Below the pieces are notes generated by a model. That model did no database searches. It was not told the DNA's origin and worked only from the letters and a program-made list of their open reading frames with translations. 64,000 nucleotides of DNA from Elysia chlorotica (Eukaryota > Mollusca > Gastropoda > Plakobranchidae), in NCBI GenBank assembly GCA_003991915.1, contig RQTK01000915.1, forward strand, positions 26,447-90,446, in the 5' to 3' direction. Within the stretch, counting starts at the first letter, position 1; each line of letters opens with the position of its first letter. Of the stretch, positions 13,201-26,688 are shown piece after piece. The translations under genes and the position numbers were made by a program.

Positions 13201-16200
13201 TTTCACTGTAAAGAGAGAAAAGGTCTGGACGAGCACACATCCTTGTCTTACACCACGCTTTATTTGTTGGAAAGTACTGATTTCCCCATCAACTCGCATT
13301 GCTGCTGTTTGTTCCCAATATATGTTTTTGATCACCCTTAGATCCTTTTCATCCACCTTTAACTTTGTCAGTTGCGTGATTATCTCATCGTGGCGTACTC
13401 TATCAAATGCTTTGATGTAGTCGATAAAGCATAAATACACGTCTTTCTTCACTTCTAAAGCTCTTTTAAGCAAATTTCGGAGAATGAATATAGCATTTGC
13501 CGTCCCTTTTCCCTCTACGAATCCACATTGTTCTTCTGCTATTTCAGGTTTAATTTTATTTCTGACACGCTTCATGATAATTCTTAGAAGTATTTTGATC
13601 ATGTGGCTCATGAGGCTTATAGTTCTGTGGAGTTCACATTCTGTTGCACCTGGTTTTTTCGGTAGTGCTATGAAGATTGATTTGGTGATGTCTGCTGGAA
13701 TTTGGCCTGTTCAGCAGTGAAGTGATTTTATCAATTCCATAATCGTCAAGTGCTTCTAAAAGTTCCACTGATATATTGTCCGTCCCAGTTGCCTTTCCAG
13801 CTTTTATTTTCCTCATTGCTGCGCGGACTTCATCTTTCATTATGGGTGGTCCAGCAAAGTTGCTCTTTGTTACGTTGAAATCTTTCCTCTCATCTTTAAA
13901 CAGCTCGCCAATGTATTCTGACCATCTTTCTAGTATCTTTTCTTTTTCCATGATCATTTTACCATCTTTTCCTTTAAGGCATCCTGTAGATGAGCATGTT
14001 TTCTTTCCTGTTATTTCATCTATGTTTCTATACATATTTTGTTGAGTGCCATTTCGAAAAAGCTCAATGTCTCTGCATTTATCGTTGATCCAATTTTCTT
14101 TTGCTTCATCACACTTTTTCCTGATTTCCTTGTTTAGAATTCCGTATTTATCTTCGTTATTAAAGAGTTAAGTAAAGAGAAAAAAAAGGAAGGATTTACA
14201 GCAGCTGCCATGGTCTATGCATTTCTTAATTTTCAACAAGAACAAAAAATACACAATAAAAGCATCTGTCAGAGTTCGTAAGAACTGAACTTTTCATTAA
14301 GTACCTGGATACAAACAAGTGCTCAGGACCACTGTTGTCATCATTCTTGGAGATGTAGCTCTGAGACTTGGTGCTCCCAGACAATGGGTTCTTGGTGATT
14401 GTGGGACTCTTGTGCACAAATGAAGGTTCAGGTGTGCTGAGTTTGGTTTTATCTGAACTTTTTGGGTTCAATTTCCCATCATTTTTTGACAATTCTAGAA
14501 CATGTATATGAAAGATAGAAGAGAGAAGTTTGCAAGCCGTTATAACAATATATATAAATTAGACGAAACTTACTTGTAAGGTGAAGTATAATTATGATTC
14601 TGTCGTCCTGACTTATTCATAGAATTTATCTCAGATGGAGTGACTAGGCATGTGCAAAAACCACTCTTCACAATGAGGAAGCTGTTTCATGATGTGTGTG
14701 AAGATCAGGAAGGTGACTGTGTTCACAGCCATATATATCCAAAATAAAATTGCATCCCAAGAGCTCTTGACTAATACTAACATAAAAATAATGATAACCA
14801 CAGGAGGGATGGGGAGGGAGCTAAATTCTATGAATACATCAGGACGACAGAATAATAATTATTCTTCACCTTACAAGTAAGTTTCATTTAATTTATATAT
14901 TATGTCGTCCTTGATTATTCATAGAATACAGCTGAGACTTCAAAGCCAGACAGGTTTCTAATTAAAGGAAACAGTGCACTAGCACTATCAGAAGAGATAG
15001 GTTTGTTATAAAATTTTGCAAAAGTAGCTTCGTTTTTCCGGCCAGCAGTTTTTACTACATTTAAATTTTAGCACAAACTGCACAATAAATGAAACAACTA
15101 GTTAGTGGTTGTAATAAATTGAAATATCAAGAAAAAAGGAGAATAAAACACAGAGCTCTTGAGATCAAGTGGTTCCGCCACGAGTGTCACACAACTAGTG
15201 GTTTCTGCGCATGTCTGATCACTGCACCTCAGCTGCATTCTATGAATAGTCAAGGACGACAAAATCTATTTTCTTCTTCTAAAAATCCATATTCTAGACA
15301 AAATCTTGGATAAACCTTAATTCTTTTCCAATTGGAAACTTGAAGAACTTTGTTGTTTTTTTTTAATGAAAAAATTACATTGACTGATCCTTAAATATCT
15401 TGTGAAGAAAAATCAATATATAAAACATTTTTAAGACATGCAATAAAACCATATTCTATAGATCCTCCATGTATACAAATTTGCTTTAAAAAAAAAAAAA
15501 AGTTTATACAAAGTGTAAGATTGTTGTATCAGATCTGTCATGATCTTGTGAGAAATGCCTATTTCAAATGATGCTATGCTCTCATTGTTATTGATGATGA
15601 GAAAAACAGTTTTTTTGAAGAAAAGTTGTCAAAAAAATATCCTTGGTCTTCTCCTTAACTTGAATGTTCTCAGCGTAAAAAACAAACTTTATTTATCTCA
15701 TGGTTTACCTGCAAAGGATTTAACAGGGGCCGCCACAGTTGGAATGCTGCTTTGCACATCTTCCGGTTTATGTTTTGAAATTTGCCCTATGCAAAATAGT
15801 ATAAAACATTTGTGTAATTCACTGAATAAAATTTTGAAATTACATACAAAACATAATTGTTACTATTCTTTTTTTCCTAGCTCTATCCTAATACTTTAAG
15901 TATATGTGATATTTATATGATTGTAGAATTAGTTCCTTGATCTAAATACAGAGGATCAGTTGTTTAATTGCAAAAAAGAGATGTAGACAATATGGGTGAG
16001 CAAAAAGCTAATATTTTTCATAAAGAAGAAAAGATTATAATAAAGTTGGACTTAAATTATATTAAGAATATTGTTGATTTACATGTGCCATCATTTGACA
16101 TAATTTAAATAAATAAGCAGAAGTGATTTCTTATCACTTTACTTGTTTAAAAAAAAATAGAAGAGCTATAACATCAATTAAAAAAATAGATAATCACCTT

Positions 16201-17930
16201 AAAATAATCTTCCGATTAACCATTGCCCTTTTTTTTTCTATTGCTACAGAAATGTCCTTACCTGGTGCTGTATCTTCTGATTTCAATTTCCCATGTGTTT
16301 GTACTAGCGGAAAATCTGTTACACATAAAAGAAGAAAAAATTGTTGGCATTTGTATGATGCCTCACATAATGGGAGGGGGACAAAAGTATGTCTAAATTC
16401 TATAAATGTCTGAGAAATGGTAAAATCAAGGATCTATGTAATAATATAGGTAAAAAGTAATTTGTATCAACAGATTAGCAAAATAGATCATCAGATGTAG
16501 TGTATGCTTTATTCTGTTCTGTTTTAAAATTTAAGAGGTGTTCATTGTAGTCTTTCCGAAATGAAAATTTATGTAACAAATTTATTTACACAAAACATTG
16601 CCCACAGGTTGGGTCCATTTTGCAAGCATAAGTGACAGAAAAAAAGGAACTTGACATAGTAGGCCTACTGGGGCAAAAATTGTGAATGGAAAGACATATC
16701 CAATTACTATATCAATACATGAAATCAAACATGAAAATGTGCTGTTTAAAATGGAATGCTGTGCATCCACACAAAGAAAACAAAATCACAACAGTTGCAG
16801 ATATATAAAAGTGTATTCTACAAATTCAACACCTTCACACAAGCTAAATGAGTCATTTAGATAAAAAAACAAAAACAAAAAACAAGACTTATTACGTGTC
16901 AGATTTTCCTGCTCTACGCTCATTCTTTTTCTATCTTTTTTCTTCAAAAAAGGTAGCTCTCATTTGCTGATACCGAAATGCTGCCTTAAAAAATTCACAT
17001 GCATTCAAACTTTAAGCTTTAATAATGGGACGGGACAAAAGATATTCAATTGATTTTAGGACAAGGGTAGGGTTCTTCAATCCCTATTTCTTTATCAGAA
17101 TTTAATTTCCCTAAATGAGCAAAAATGGTTCACACAATTCAACCGTCAAACTTTGAAGAAAGGGTTTTCTAGACATTAGTATGTTCAATTAATTTAAGTT
17201 TTATTTAATTATTATTGTCAAACTTACAACACCTAGAGGCCTTGAAAGTTAAAGAAAGAAAGACCGGATGCATAAAGAGTGTTCCACAGATCTGTTTCAC
17301 AGATTTTAACCACATACATGCATACTAAAAGAAATAAATAAGTTGTTTGCCTAAATTCATCAAATGTGGACGGGAGTAAAATATAAAATATTAAGGGAAA
17401 AAGATGACAGGTTAATATAAAAAAACAAACAAACGAAAAATGTGATAAACCATAATATGTAATCACCACTTAACATTCAATAAAAATACTTTGCAATACT
17501 TAGGGAAGGCATGCAGTAAATCATTGTCTTTACAAAAAGCCACAAGTACTGTCTTATTTCTTAATGGTTCAAACTAAACTTGAAATATATCTTTCATAAA
17601 AAGTGGATCCAAATTTTTCTAATATGGTTTGATTCTTTTTTTTTTTTTTTTTTTGAAAATTTAAAAAAAAAGTAAAAGGGGGAAAAATCGCTACAAAGAA
17701 AAGCTGCATACATTACAGGAAGTGGCTATTTACCCGGTTACCGGACAAACAGCCAAAAGGCTATTCCTCCGGTAACCGGATAAATAGCCAAAAGGCTATT
17801 CCTCCGGTAGTCTTGGGTTGGAATTGCTTGGTGATCAAACTATTGGTTGTGACAGCTGTCTCACATAGAAACATAATGATGTATTTAAATCTGTAGGTGG
17901 CACCAAATATTATTATTATTACTAGTATTA

Positions 17931-17995
<65 letters not shown>

Positions 17996-20900
17996 TATAT
18001 TATTATTTCAGTTCCGAACAAGCGTGAAGTCGACTATAGATCTACACTAGATCTACTATAATATAATAGATCTACTCTCCCCATTACTTGGAGAAGCTAG
18101 TAAGTCACAGTAGAAAAAGAGCGAGACCAGCAATGGGTAGTAAAAATAGATCAGGGAAACCCAGGAAAACAAAAGTGCTGTCCTCGCGCTTACGCATGCC
18201 ACGATTTTTTTCTTGGTCTCCCTAGACGCCTAGATTCCAATCCAAGACTCCCGGAGGAATAGCCATTTGGCTATTTGTCCGGTTACCTGGTAAATAGCCA
18301 CTTCCTACATTATGTTTCACATAATTACAAACTAACACCCATCGTAAACATAACACATAGCACAATACATAGCTGAGAATGCATGTACTTTGAGTAAAAA
18401 TAATTATAAATCCTTCAGGAAATTAAATGTAAAACATGAAAAGATAAGATGTGAAATTTACATAATAAAAAACTAACATCCATTATAAGCATAACATATC
18501 ACAATACTGAGTGACAACTAAAGCCACTTAAGAAACCAAATGACTCTGGTGATGGTCTAAAAGACAACAGCATAAGGGGGAAGGTTAAAAGCTCACAACA
18601 AGAATCCACTGATGTTTACCCTCATAGAGCCCAGGCTTTGCGCCAAATGATGACTTGTAGTCAGAGTTCTTAGCTTTATATGGAGACTGTGGTGCTGGTC
18701 TTGATTTGTATCCCTGCTGGCCAGTCATAGGTGAGTAAAACTCCAAGTCCTGATAGGATGGACGTGAGCGGTACTCCCCATCAAAGTCATAGCTCCCTCT
18801 CCTGTCTCCACCACGTGAAGGTTGCAGGAACTGGGAGGAGGAGGCTGAGGAGGATCCATCATATCCAGCCATATCTGGATATCTGCCGGCCAAATATCCA
18901 TTGCTCCCTACAACCTTACCCTGGGAAAGATACTGCCTGCCATACTGCGAGAATTCATCAGCTGGAACAGTGTTACCAAACACAGATGAAGGAATATTAT
19001 CTTGGCCATAGCCAACATCCTGTATCTGTCCATACCCTCCACCAGGATAATACCTTGAGGGTACAGAGTCAAAGTATCCGCTGGCCCCCAAGCTAGGCTG
19101 CAGCTGCTGTTGCTGTTGGCTCCCTGAGCCTGTTGAGCCGTAGCTGTAAGGCAGGTAGGCATTAGGACCTGCCCATTGTTGGGCGTTTAAGGAAGAGCTG
19201 TAGTCGCTTGCCAGCTGATTTCCACCATGGTGCATTTTATTTTTGTTAGATTTGACTTGTGAATGCTGGTCAAGTTGCTGCTGCTGCTGCTGATAGTGTT
19301 GGGGGTGAGAGGCTGTTTTACTAGACTGTGTCTGTTTAGAGTTTGCCGCTGGCTTCGAGCTATTAACAGACTTGACCACACCGATCCCTGGCCCCAGCAG
19401 AGGGCGTTGCTCAGTGGAGAGTCCATGCTGTCCTGGGTCAGCTAACTGGGCTCCCGGCTGTGACGGTGGGATTCTTCCCACTCCATCATCCACTTTGGTC
19501 TGTGCTGGAGAATTTGACTGAGGCAATGGGTAAACTTGTCCTTTGCTACTTGCACCATTTGGCACCATCATATTTTCCTTTGAGACTGGCATGGATCCCT
19601 GCTGCTGAGAAGGAAAACTGCCCCCATGGTTCCCAACCACAGAACTTCCGGCCACTCCGCTGGGTCTAGGAGGTGCCTTTTGATTAAATGGCTTGCTTGG
19701 ATCTACAAGAGGAACCTGATTCTGAGATGGTGTCTGAGGGCCTACGACAGGCACTCCTCTGACTGGTTGTAATCCAGACCCCAAGACTGATGGCTGACCT
19801 TGATAATTAGCACTTTGCTGTGCAGGAGACAAGGGATGCTGAAAAGGTGACTGTACTGCTTGTGGCTGAAAATTGTTTGGGTTAGCAAGATATGGTGAAA
19901 GGTTATTGTTAGGCTGCATGCCATCTGAATAACTAGATGTTAGTTGGTTTGTGTTAGCGATTTGGTTAGAATTTGAATTGAGTGTCTGAGGTGGCTGCTG
20001 CTGGCCCTGAGCCCCAGAGCCTGATGCTGAACTGACTGAAGCAACTGGGGGAGCAGGGTTAGCTCTGGTTTCACTCATGCTTGTGGAAATGGAGGAGGCT
20101 GAGGGGTGAAGCCCAGCACCATTCTGCCCTACTTGATTCAGCTGCTGCTGTTGTGCTGATGGTTGGAAGGTGTTCCCTCGCTGCTGCTGCTGCTGCTCAG
20201 TGAGGCTGCCTGGGCTGACACCTTGGCCTGGACTCCCTATTGGCTGCACATGTTGCTGTTGCTGAGGTTGCACATTTGCATTCGCTTGTTGCTGAGGCAA
20301 CGTCTGAGAGAAGGGCCCCCTCATGCCAGCACCATTGTTATAGCCCCGCATGTACTGACCATTCCAGCCTCCTTCCTGTTGTGGACTGGCTGCTATGAAA
20401 TGAGCATCTTCATTTTAACTTGTTGATACCATTTATTATATGACATCACTATTGATAAGATGAACATTCAGTGATCAGAAAAAGAGAAAAGGAAATAACA
20501 TGGATGTTTTTGTTGAGTAAAATCTGCTTTGCAGGCAGTGTCTTTTTGCCGAGTGTGGCATACACAGAGATGAAAATGAGATTCAGAACAATATTTTGTC
20601 TGCTTTTTGGTGCCATTTTGTGTGTTACCAATTCATCAAAAAAATTCAAACTAGCAAAGCTTGAATGTGTATGGTAATTGACATTTTGATATGAATTTAC
20701 TTAAGTAAAAAAATATTCAATTTTACAAAATGAATATAACATAGTATATAGCTATTTACAATTTGAAGAATCAATAAGGACAAAATAAGGGACTGGTAAA
20801 AGGGGGAGGGGGCATTATTTGGCTCCGTTCAAAGCAGTTTAAGAGGATTATTGACAAGAAGAAAAAGTAAGAGAACACATGATGATATACAAGTAGGCAT

Positions 20901-23900
20901 GATAAGAGGAATAAGTTAAAACTTAAAATACTCATTCTCAATGTTTGTCTCTCGATCTGTCTCTGCCTCTCTCTCTTTCTCTCTCTTCCTTTTTTTCCCT
21001 CCTCTCTTGTCTTCACCTGATCTTAGAACTACAAGTACCCACCTTTGGTAGCCTCACAGTTAAACTCATCTGAGCCGTCAGCGCACTGCATGCGGGAGTC
21101 ACAGACCTGAGCTTTGGGGATACACTCTGGACCTCTTGAAATAGTGCCCAATTCAAAGCACTCAAATTTAGAGGGAGTGCATACAGTACCTGAGAATATC
21201 AAACAGATTTGACTGTTTTTGACAAAAAGGGAGGAGAAATATTGCTCCTTCCTTCTTAATGTGCTATTAAACCACAAATCATATGTTATGGACATCGGCA
21301 ATCATGGCTTCCCATTTATTTCTGTTATCAGTTGCCTTCAAGAAAACATTGGTAAAGGTTTCTTTCTTAGTATGTACTCAATACTATCGGCTTCAAACTT
21401 TATCATGGTAAGTTGTTTATATACACACCAACTAACTATGAACATTCTTGTAGCTGATTAATCACCCCCAAAAATAGCATCCAAACCTTATTTTAATAAA
21501 AGTCATTCCAAACCATGTTTCTGAATTAGTTTCAGAAGGTTTCAATCTGTTTTTTTGTTCTTTCCTTGTGCATTAGAACATGATTTCAAAGGTCCATATT
21601 GTATCAAATATAATGTCTCAAATCAGCAATTCACAACTCACGACGGAATGATTGAGATTCTGTTGGATTCAGAGAGTGATAATGATGTAGTAGGATCTGA
21701 CTTAGAAAAGAGCTTCATTTAGGCTAATTGACATTGTGCATCTTTCTGAAAGAAGAGGTGTTGGTTACACGGATAGGACTCATCAATCGACAATTTGGAA
21801 TATCTGTACCTGGATAGTGGAAATTGCTAATAGTAATACCTATGACACTGTAAAATGTGAAATACTTACGACACAAGCCTTCCTTGTCATAGAAGCCAGA
21901 GCCACACCTGCAGTTGTTGTTGATACAGGCTGCGTTTGTGTCCTCACACTGGATGTCCTCAGTGCAATAGCCGGCCAGAGACACTGCAGAGGTAAGGGCA
22001 GATGAAAAACTTAAGATTTTTTTTATATCTAATGAACCTGTAAGACTGAAGGTTCCTCAGACAAAGTTAAATTCTAGATATTACATATAAGAAATTTGAG
22101 TTTCGTCGCTTATGATAATAATGATGACCATTATTACCAGCAGTATATAAACACAATCTATAGCTCTTTGTCAGTATTATAAGATCACCAGTTTCACATG
22201 TACAGCTTGATCCATTTACATGTGTATCTATTTAATATACCAAAAAAAAAAAACATAATACAGTACATAAAAAGTTCTTTTTGGCTCTAAAAATAGGCAA
22301 ATCCTAATTGTATCATTCATTCAATTTACATTATATCATGGCCAAACTTAAAAAGAAAAAATACAAAATTTATTAAGAAGGCAACCTTTACAACAAATCG
22401 AAAACCTACAGCTGACTTCAAGGGGAAAACGTTTTGAAATATGAAGGCGGAAACGTTTAATCATAAAGACACTTAAAGACATTTAAAGATCGTAGGAAAT
22501 TCGCTTTTTTATACAGGGCAACAAAGATGAACCTGGCATAGACTATGATTTGTAAATTAGACGAAAATGTAAATTAAAGTATTATTGTAGTTTTGTCCTC
22601 CTGTAATATTAACAGTGATGCATGCACGAAGAGCACAATCCTTCCGGATGAGCCCTCTGAGTATTACAGGACGACAAAATTACAGTTATACTTCAATTTA
22701 CAGGTGAATTTCGTTTAATTTACCAATTCTGTCGTCCTGCTTAATATTTATGAGGGCTAACCTGAAATTTCAAAGCTTGACAGGTTTCGAGCTAAGAACA
22801 CAAGCAGCTAACTTATCACTAGCCTCATCTCTGTGGATGGGTTTGTTATAAAAGATTGCAAACGTCCCCTCTTTCGTCTGCAGAACATGGACAATATCTG
22901 TGCTGCGCACTGCAGCAGAAGACGATGCAGCTCTTGGGCTGTGTGATTTAAACATCTTTGTATCAACCCCAACTTTCGTGACAGTAAGTTTAATCCATCT
23001 GGCACCGCTATGCAGAAAGAGTGTACTGACAAACAGTTTTGTAGACGTCCGTAGTTGTTTTGTTTAAGGCAAGTTAACACTATCAAACTGCTGTCTTCAT
23101 GATAAGCATTGAGGGTTAAGACGGATGTAGGCGATTTTGGCGACGTAGTTAGAAGTGAAACGATGAAGAACATTGCTTTATAGTAACTGTCTTATTTGCA
23201 TAATTATGAGCAATGTCTTATATTCATTCCACATATGGACCGCGTTAGAATCTAGATACAGGGACATGTATCGCGGGAGTTTTTGTTAGCAAATAACTTA
23301 ATGGGCGGTGTACCAAAAGATGTAGACAGTTGTGAAAACAAAGCTTTGTTCATCGACCATTCAGCATGAATCGACTTTCTCCTGCTGTAGCTTTCTGCGG
23401 TTCCATTATCTTTCCCTGCGATATGACACGCCGCACGGGATTTGCACCATAGTCCCCTAGTCACTGCACTGCAGACGCACGTATGGGTGCCACCCATGTG
23501 ATTGATATCTGATACTGCCGTAGTATTGTCATTTCAATTTGAATATGACAGTGATTGAGGTCGCAGCGTAGGGATTCGGATACCGAGCATGGCTGCTTTT
23601 AACTCAAAAATATTGATATGATCCTTACTTTCTTCATCGATCCGCATACCGTGGGTAGCGCCGCATTTCATTATTGCTCCCCACACACATTCCGACGCAT
23701 TCGATGTGCATACAGTCACTGGCGAATCTAAACATAGTGTTTAGAAGCTACACAGGCCCTCATATAGCCACCAGTGTAAATCTTCTAATGCCGGTTGCGA
23801 TAATTGGATCTCTCGATCACAACTATACGTCTTTCCCAGTGAGTCAATTTTCAGGACTCTAAATTTATGTCCATACCGGGTGCCGGGGAAGCATGCTACT

Positions 23901-25398
23901 GACGTACCAATTACCTGGACCAGTCTCCTAACAGAAATGGATTAGTCCTTAGAAATAATTTGGAGGATCATTTCTCGAACAGGGTCTTTGTTTTTGGGTG
24001 AGTGAGGCCGTCATTGGCGGGAAATCTATAATAAAACCAATGTGTTTATTCATTTATTTATTTTTTGGCGAGGGCATTACATTCTATTCAGGGCTGACAT
24101 CGAATCTCAGACTCTTAAGCAATGTACTGAATATTGTTGTAACATTCATCGAAGCTAGAACCTTGATTGAATGTAAAGATGGAAAACCATTGGTTTTGTT
24201 GTCTTAGTAAAGATCCGAGGGCTGTCCTTGTATCCTTGTTGCGGCAAAATGAGATATTTAACTTATATATTTTATCTTTAAACTGAAACTCCAGATATTT
24301 TGTATAGTCAGGGTGTATTCTAACCATGTAGAAACTTTTTTCAATGAGGTTCAGGCATGATTCGAGTGAGCCCATTTTGAAATGAATATAATGAACATGT
24401 AAATTAAGCGTTTGACATAAATAACCATCCTAATACTTTTTCACACCACCCCCGTGACTCTTTTTTTTTTTTTTGGCGAAAGAAAACGTAATTGACATCA
24501 TCATTATTCTCTCTATAACAGTGAATGATTACCCCATCCCGTAAAAATTCGCCAATCATGACTTGGCAATTTGTTCTGCTTGCTGAAGAGGTAAAGGGCG
24601 AGGTAGAAATACCTGCCGCGGTAGAGACACGAAGTTAATTTTGCAACCTGTTACACTTTCTAAAATCATTGCCTCAGTAAATTATATTGTTTCCACACAT
24701 TCACAGAGTATTTTGTCCCCCCCCCCCCCCTCCTCTCTTCTGATTTTCCCCCATCCCATTACAAATATCTGCATTAACCTTCACTTATTTTTCGGAAACG
24801 TCGTCTTTTTTTCCGAAGATGGACGTTTCGCTGTGGAAACTGGTGCGCACCCCCTCGTATAGCGATTCGGTAACGGGATATATTCCTTGACAAGGGCAGA
24901 TATACTCGTCTTTAATTTCACACTTAAAAAACTGCCCGCGAGCGAGGCGTTGATCAATAGGGCGACTCCATCAGATATTTTTTTTCACGTAACTCGTCAT
25001 TGTCAGTACGTGCAGAGATCTCCTCAAAGACATGTGCTTTTGCAGTGATGCCGGAGATCAGTGACCTCTGAACGCCTTGAAGTGATGAGTCTCTAAAAAA
25101 GTGCTCTAATAATCATATAGGCATTTTAAGACCTGCGCGTTGCATTCCATATCGCTGAGTCGTGTGCAGTTGGAAGGTTGGGGGTACTTGAATGTTAACG
25201 TTTCTAATATATCTTTATTTAGACCATCAGTTTGTGTTTTTCCAATTCCTTTCCCTATGTGGAATGTTAAGGCTGACCTCTGCGGGTGCATTAGTTTCTG
25301 CAACATTTGAAAAATAAGAGAAGTCAGTCACGTCTATGCCCGATGGATGGCACAGAATGTCTCTTAAGTTTGGATTGAGGCCAAGGGCGTGTGATGTC

Positions 25399-25430
<32 letters not shown>

Positions 25431-26615
25431 CAAAATTTATTAAGAAGGCAACCTTTACGACAAATAAAAAATCAACAGGTGACTTCAAGGGGAAAACGTT
25501 TTGAAATAAGAAGGAGGAAACGTTTAACCATAAAGACACTTAAAGACATTTAAAGATCGTAGGAAATTCGCTTTTTTTTACAGGGCAACAAAGATGAACC
25601 TGGCATAGACTATGATTTGTAAATTAGACGAAAATGTAAATTGAAGTATTATTGTAGTTTTGTCGTCCTGTAATATTATCAGTGATGCGTGCACGAAGAG
25701 CACAATCCTTCCGGGTGAGCCCTCTGAGTATTACAGGACGACAAAATTACAATTATACTTCAATTTACAGGTGAATTTCGTTTAATTTACCAATTCTGTC
25801 GTCCTGCTTAATATTTATGAGGGTTAGCCTGGAATTTCAAAGCTTGACAGGTTTCGAGCTAAGAACACAAGCAGCTAACTTATCACTAGCCTCATCTCTG
25901 TGGATGGGTTTGTTAAAAAAGATTGCAAAAGTCCTCTCTTACGTCTGCAGAACATGGACAATATCCGTGCTGCGCACTGCAGCAGAAGACGATGCAGCCC
26001 TTGGGCTGTGTGATTTAAACATCTTTGTATCAACCCCAACTTTCGTGAGAGTAAGTTTAATCCATCTGGCAACGCTATGCGGAAAGAGTGTACTGACAAA
26101 CAGTTTTGTAGACGTCCGTAGTTTTCTTGTTTAAAATGCCTATATGATTATTAGAGCACTTTTTAGAGACTCATCACTTCAAGGCGTTCAGAGGTCACTG
26201 GCCTCACGCATCACTGCAAAAGCACATGTCTTTGAGGAAATCTCTGCACGTACTGTAAATGAAGAGTTACGTGAAAAAAATCTGATGGAGTCGCCCTATT
26301 GATCAACGCCTGGCTCGTAGGCAGTTTTTTTTTAAGACCTGCGCGTTGCATTCTATATCGTCGTGTGCAGTTGGAAGGTTGGGGGTACTTGAATGTTAAC
26401 GTTTCTAATATATCTTTATTTAGACCATCAGTTAGTATTTTTTCAATTCCTTTTCCTATGTGGGAGTTAAGGTGACCTCTGCGGGTGCATTAGTTTCTGA
26501 ACATTTGAAAAATAAGAGAGTCAGTCACGTCTATGTCCGATGGATGGCACAGAATGTCTCTTAAGTTTGGATTGAGGCCAAGGGCGTGTGATGTAATAAC
26601 TACAATAACAACAAC

Positions 26616-26688
<73 letters not shown>

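Noticed and set aside
15555-15899. 114-residue open frame in intron 5
   Set aside because: Low-quality composition, no motif, and exons 5 and 6 join in phase without it.
18731-20426. Long open frames on the plus strand and other frames across 18700-20430
   Set aside because: They are shadows of the Gln-rich minus-strand exon, whose CAG-rich codons leave other frames open. They have no splice or domain support.
22640-22690. Hammerhead ribozyme core (GGATGAGCCC...GGACGACAAA)
   Set aside because: The required CTGATGAG and GAAA core words are not both present; the pairing seen is explained by the foldback arms.
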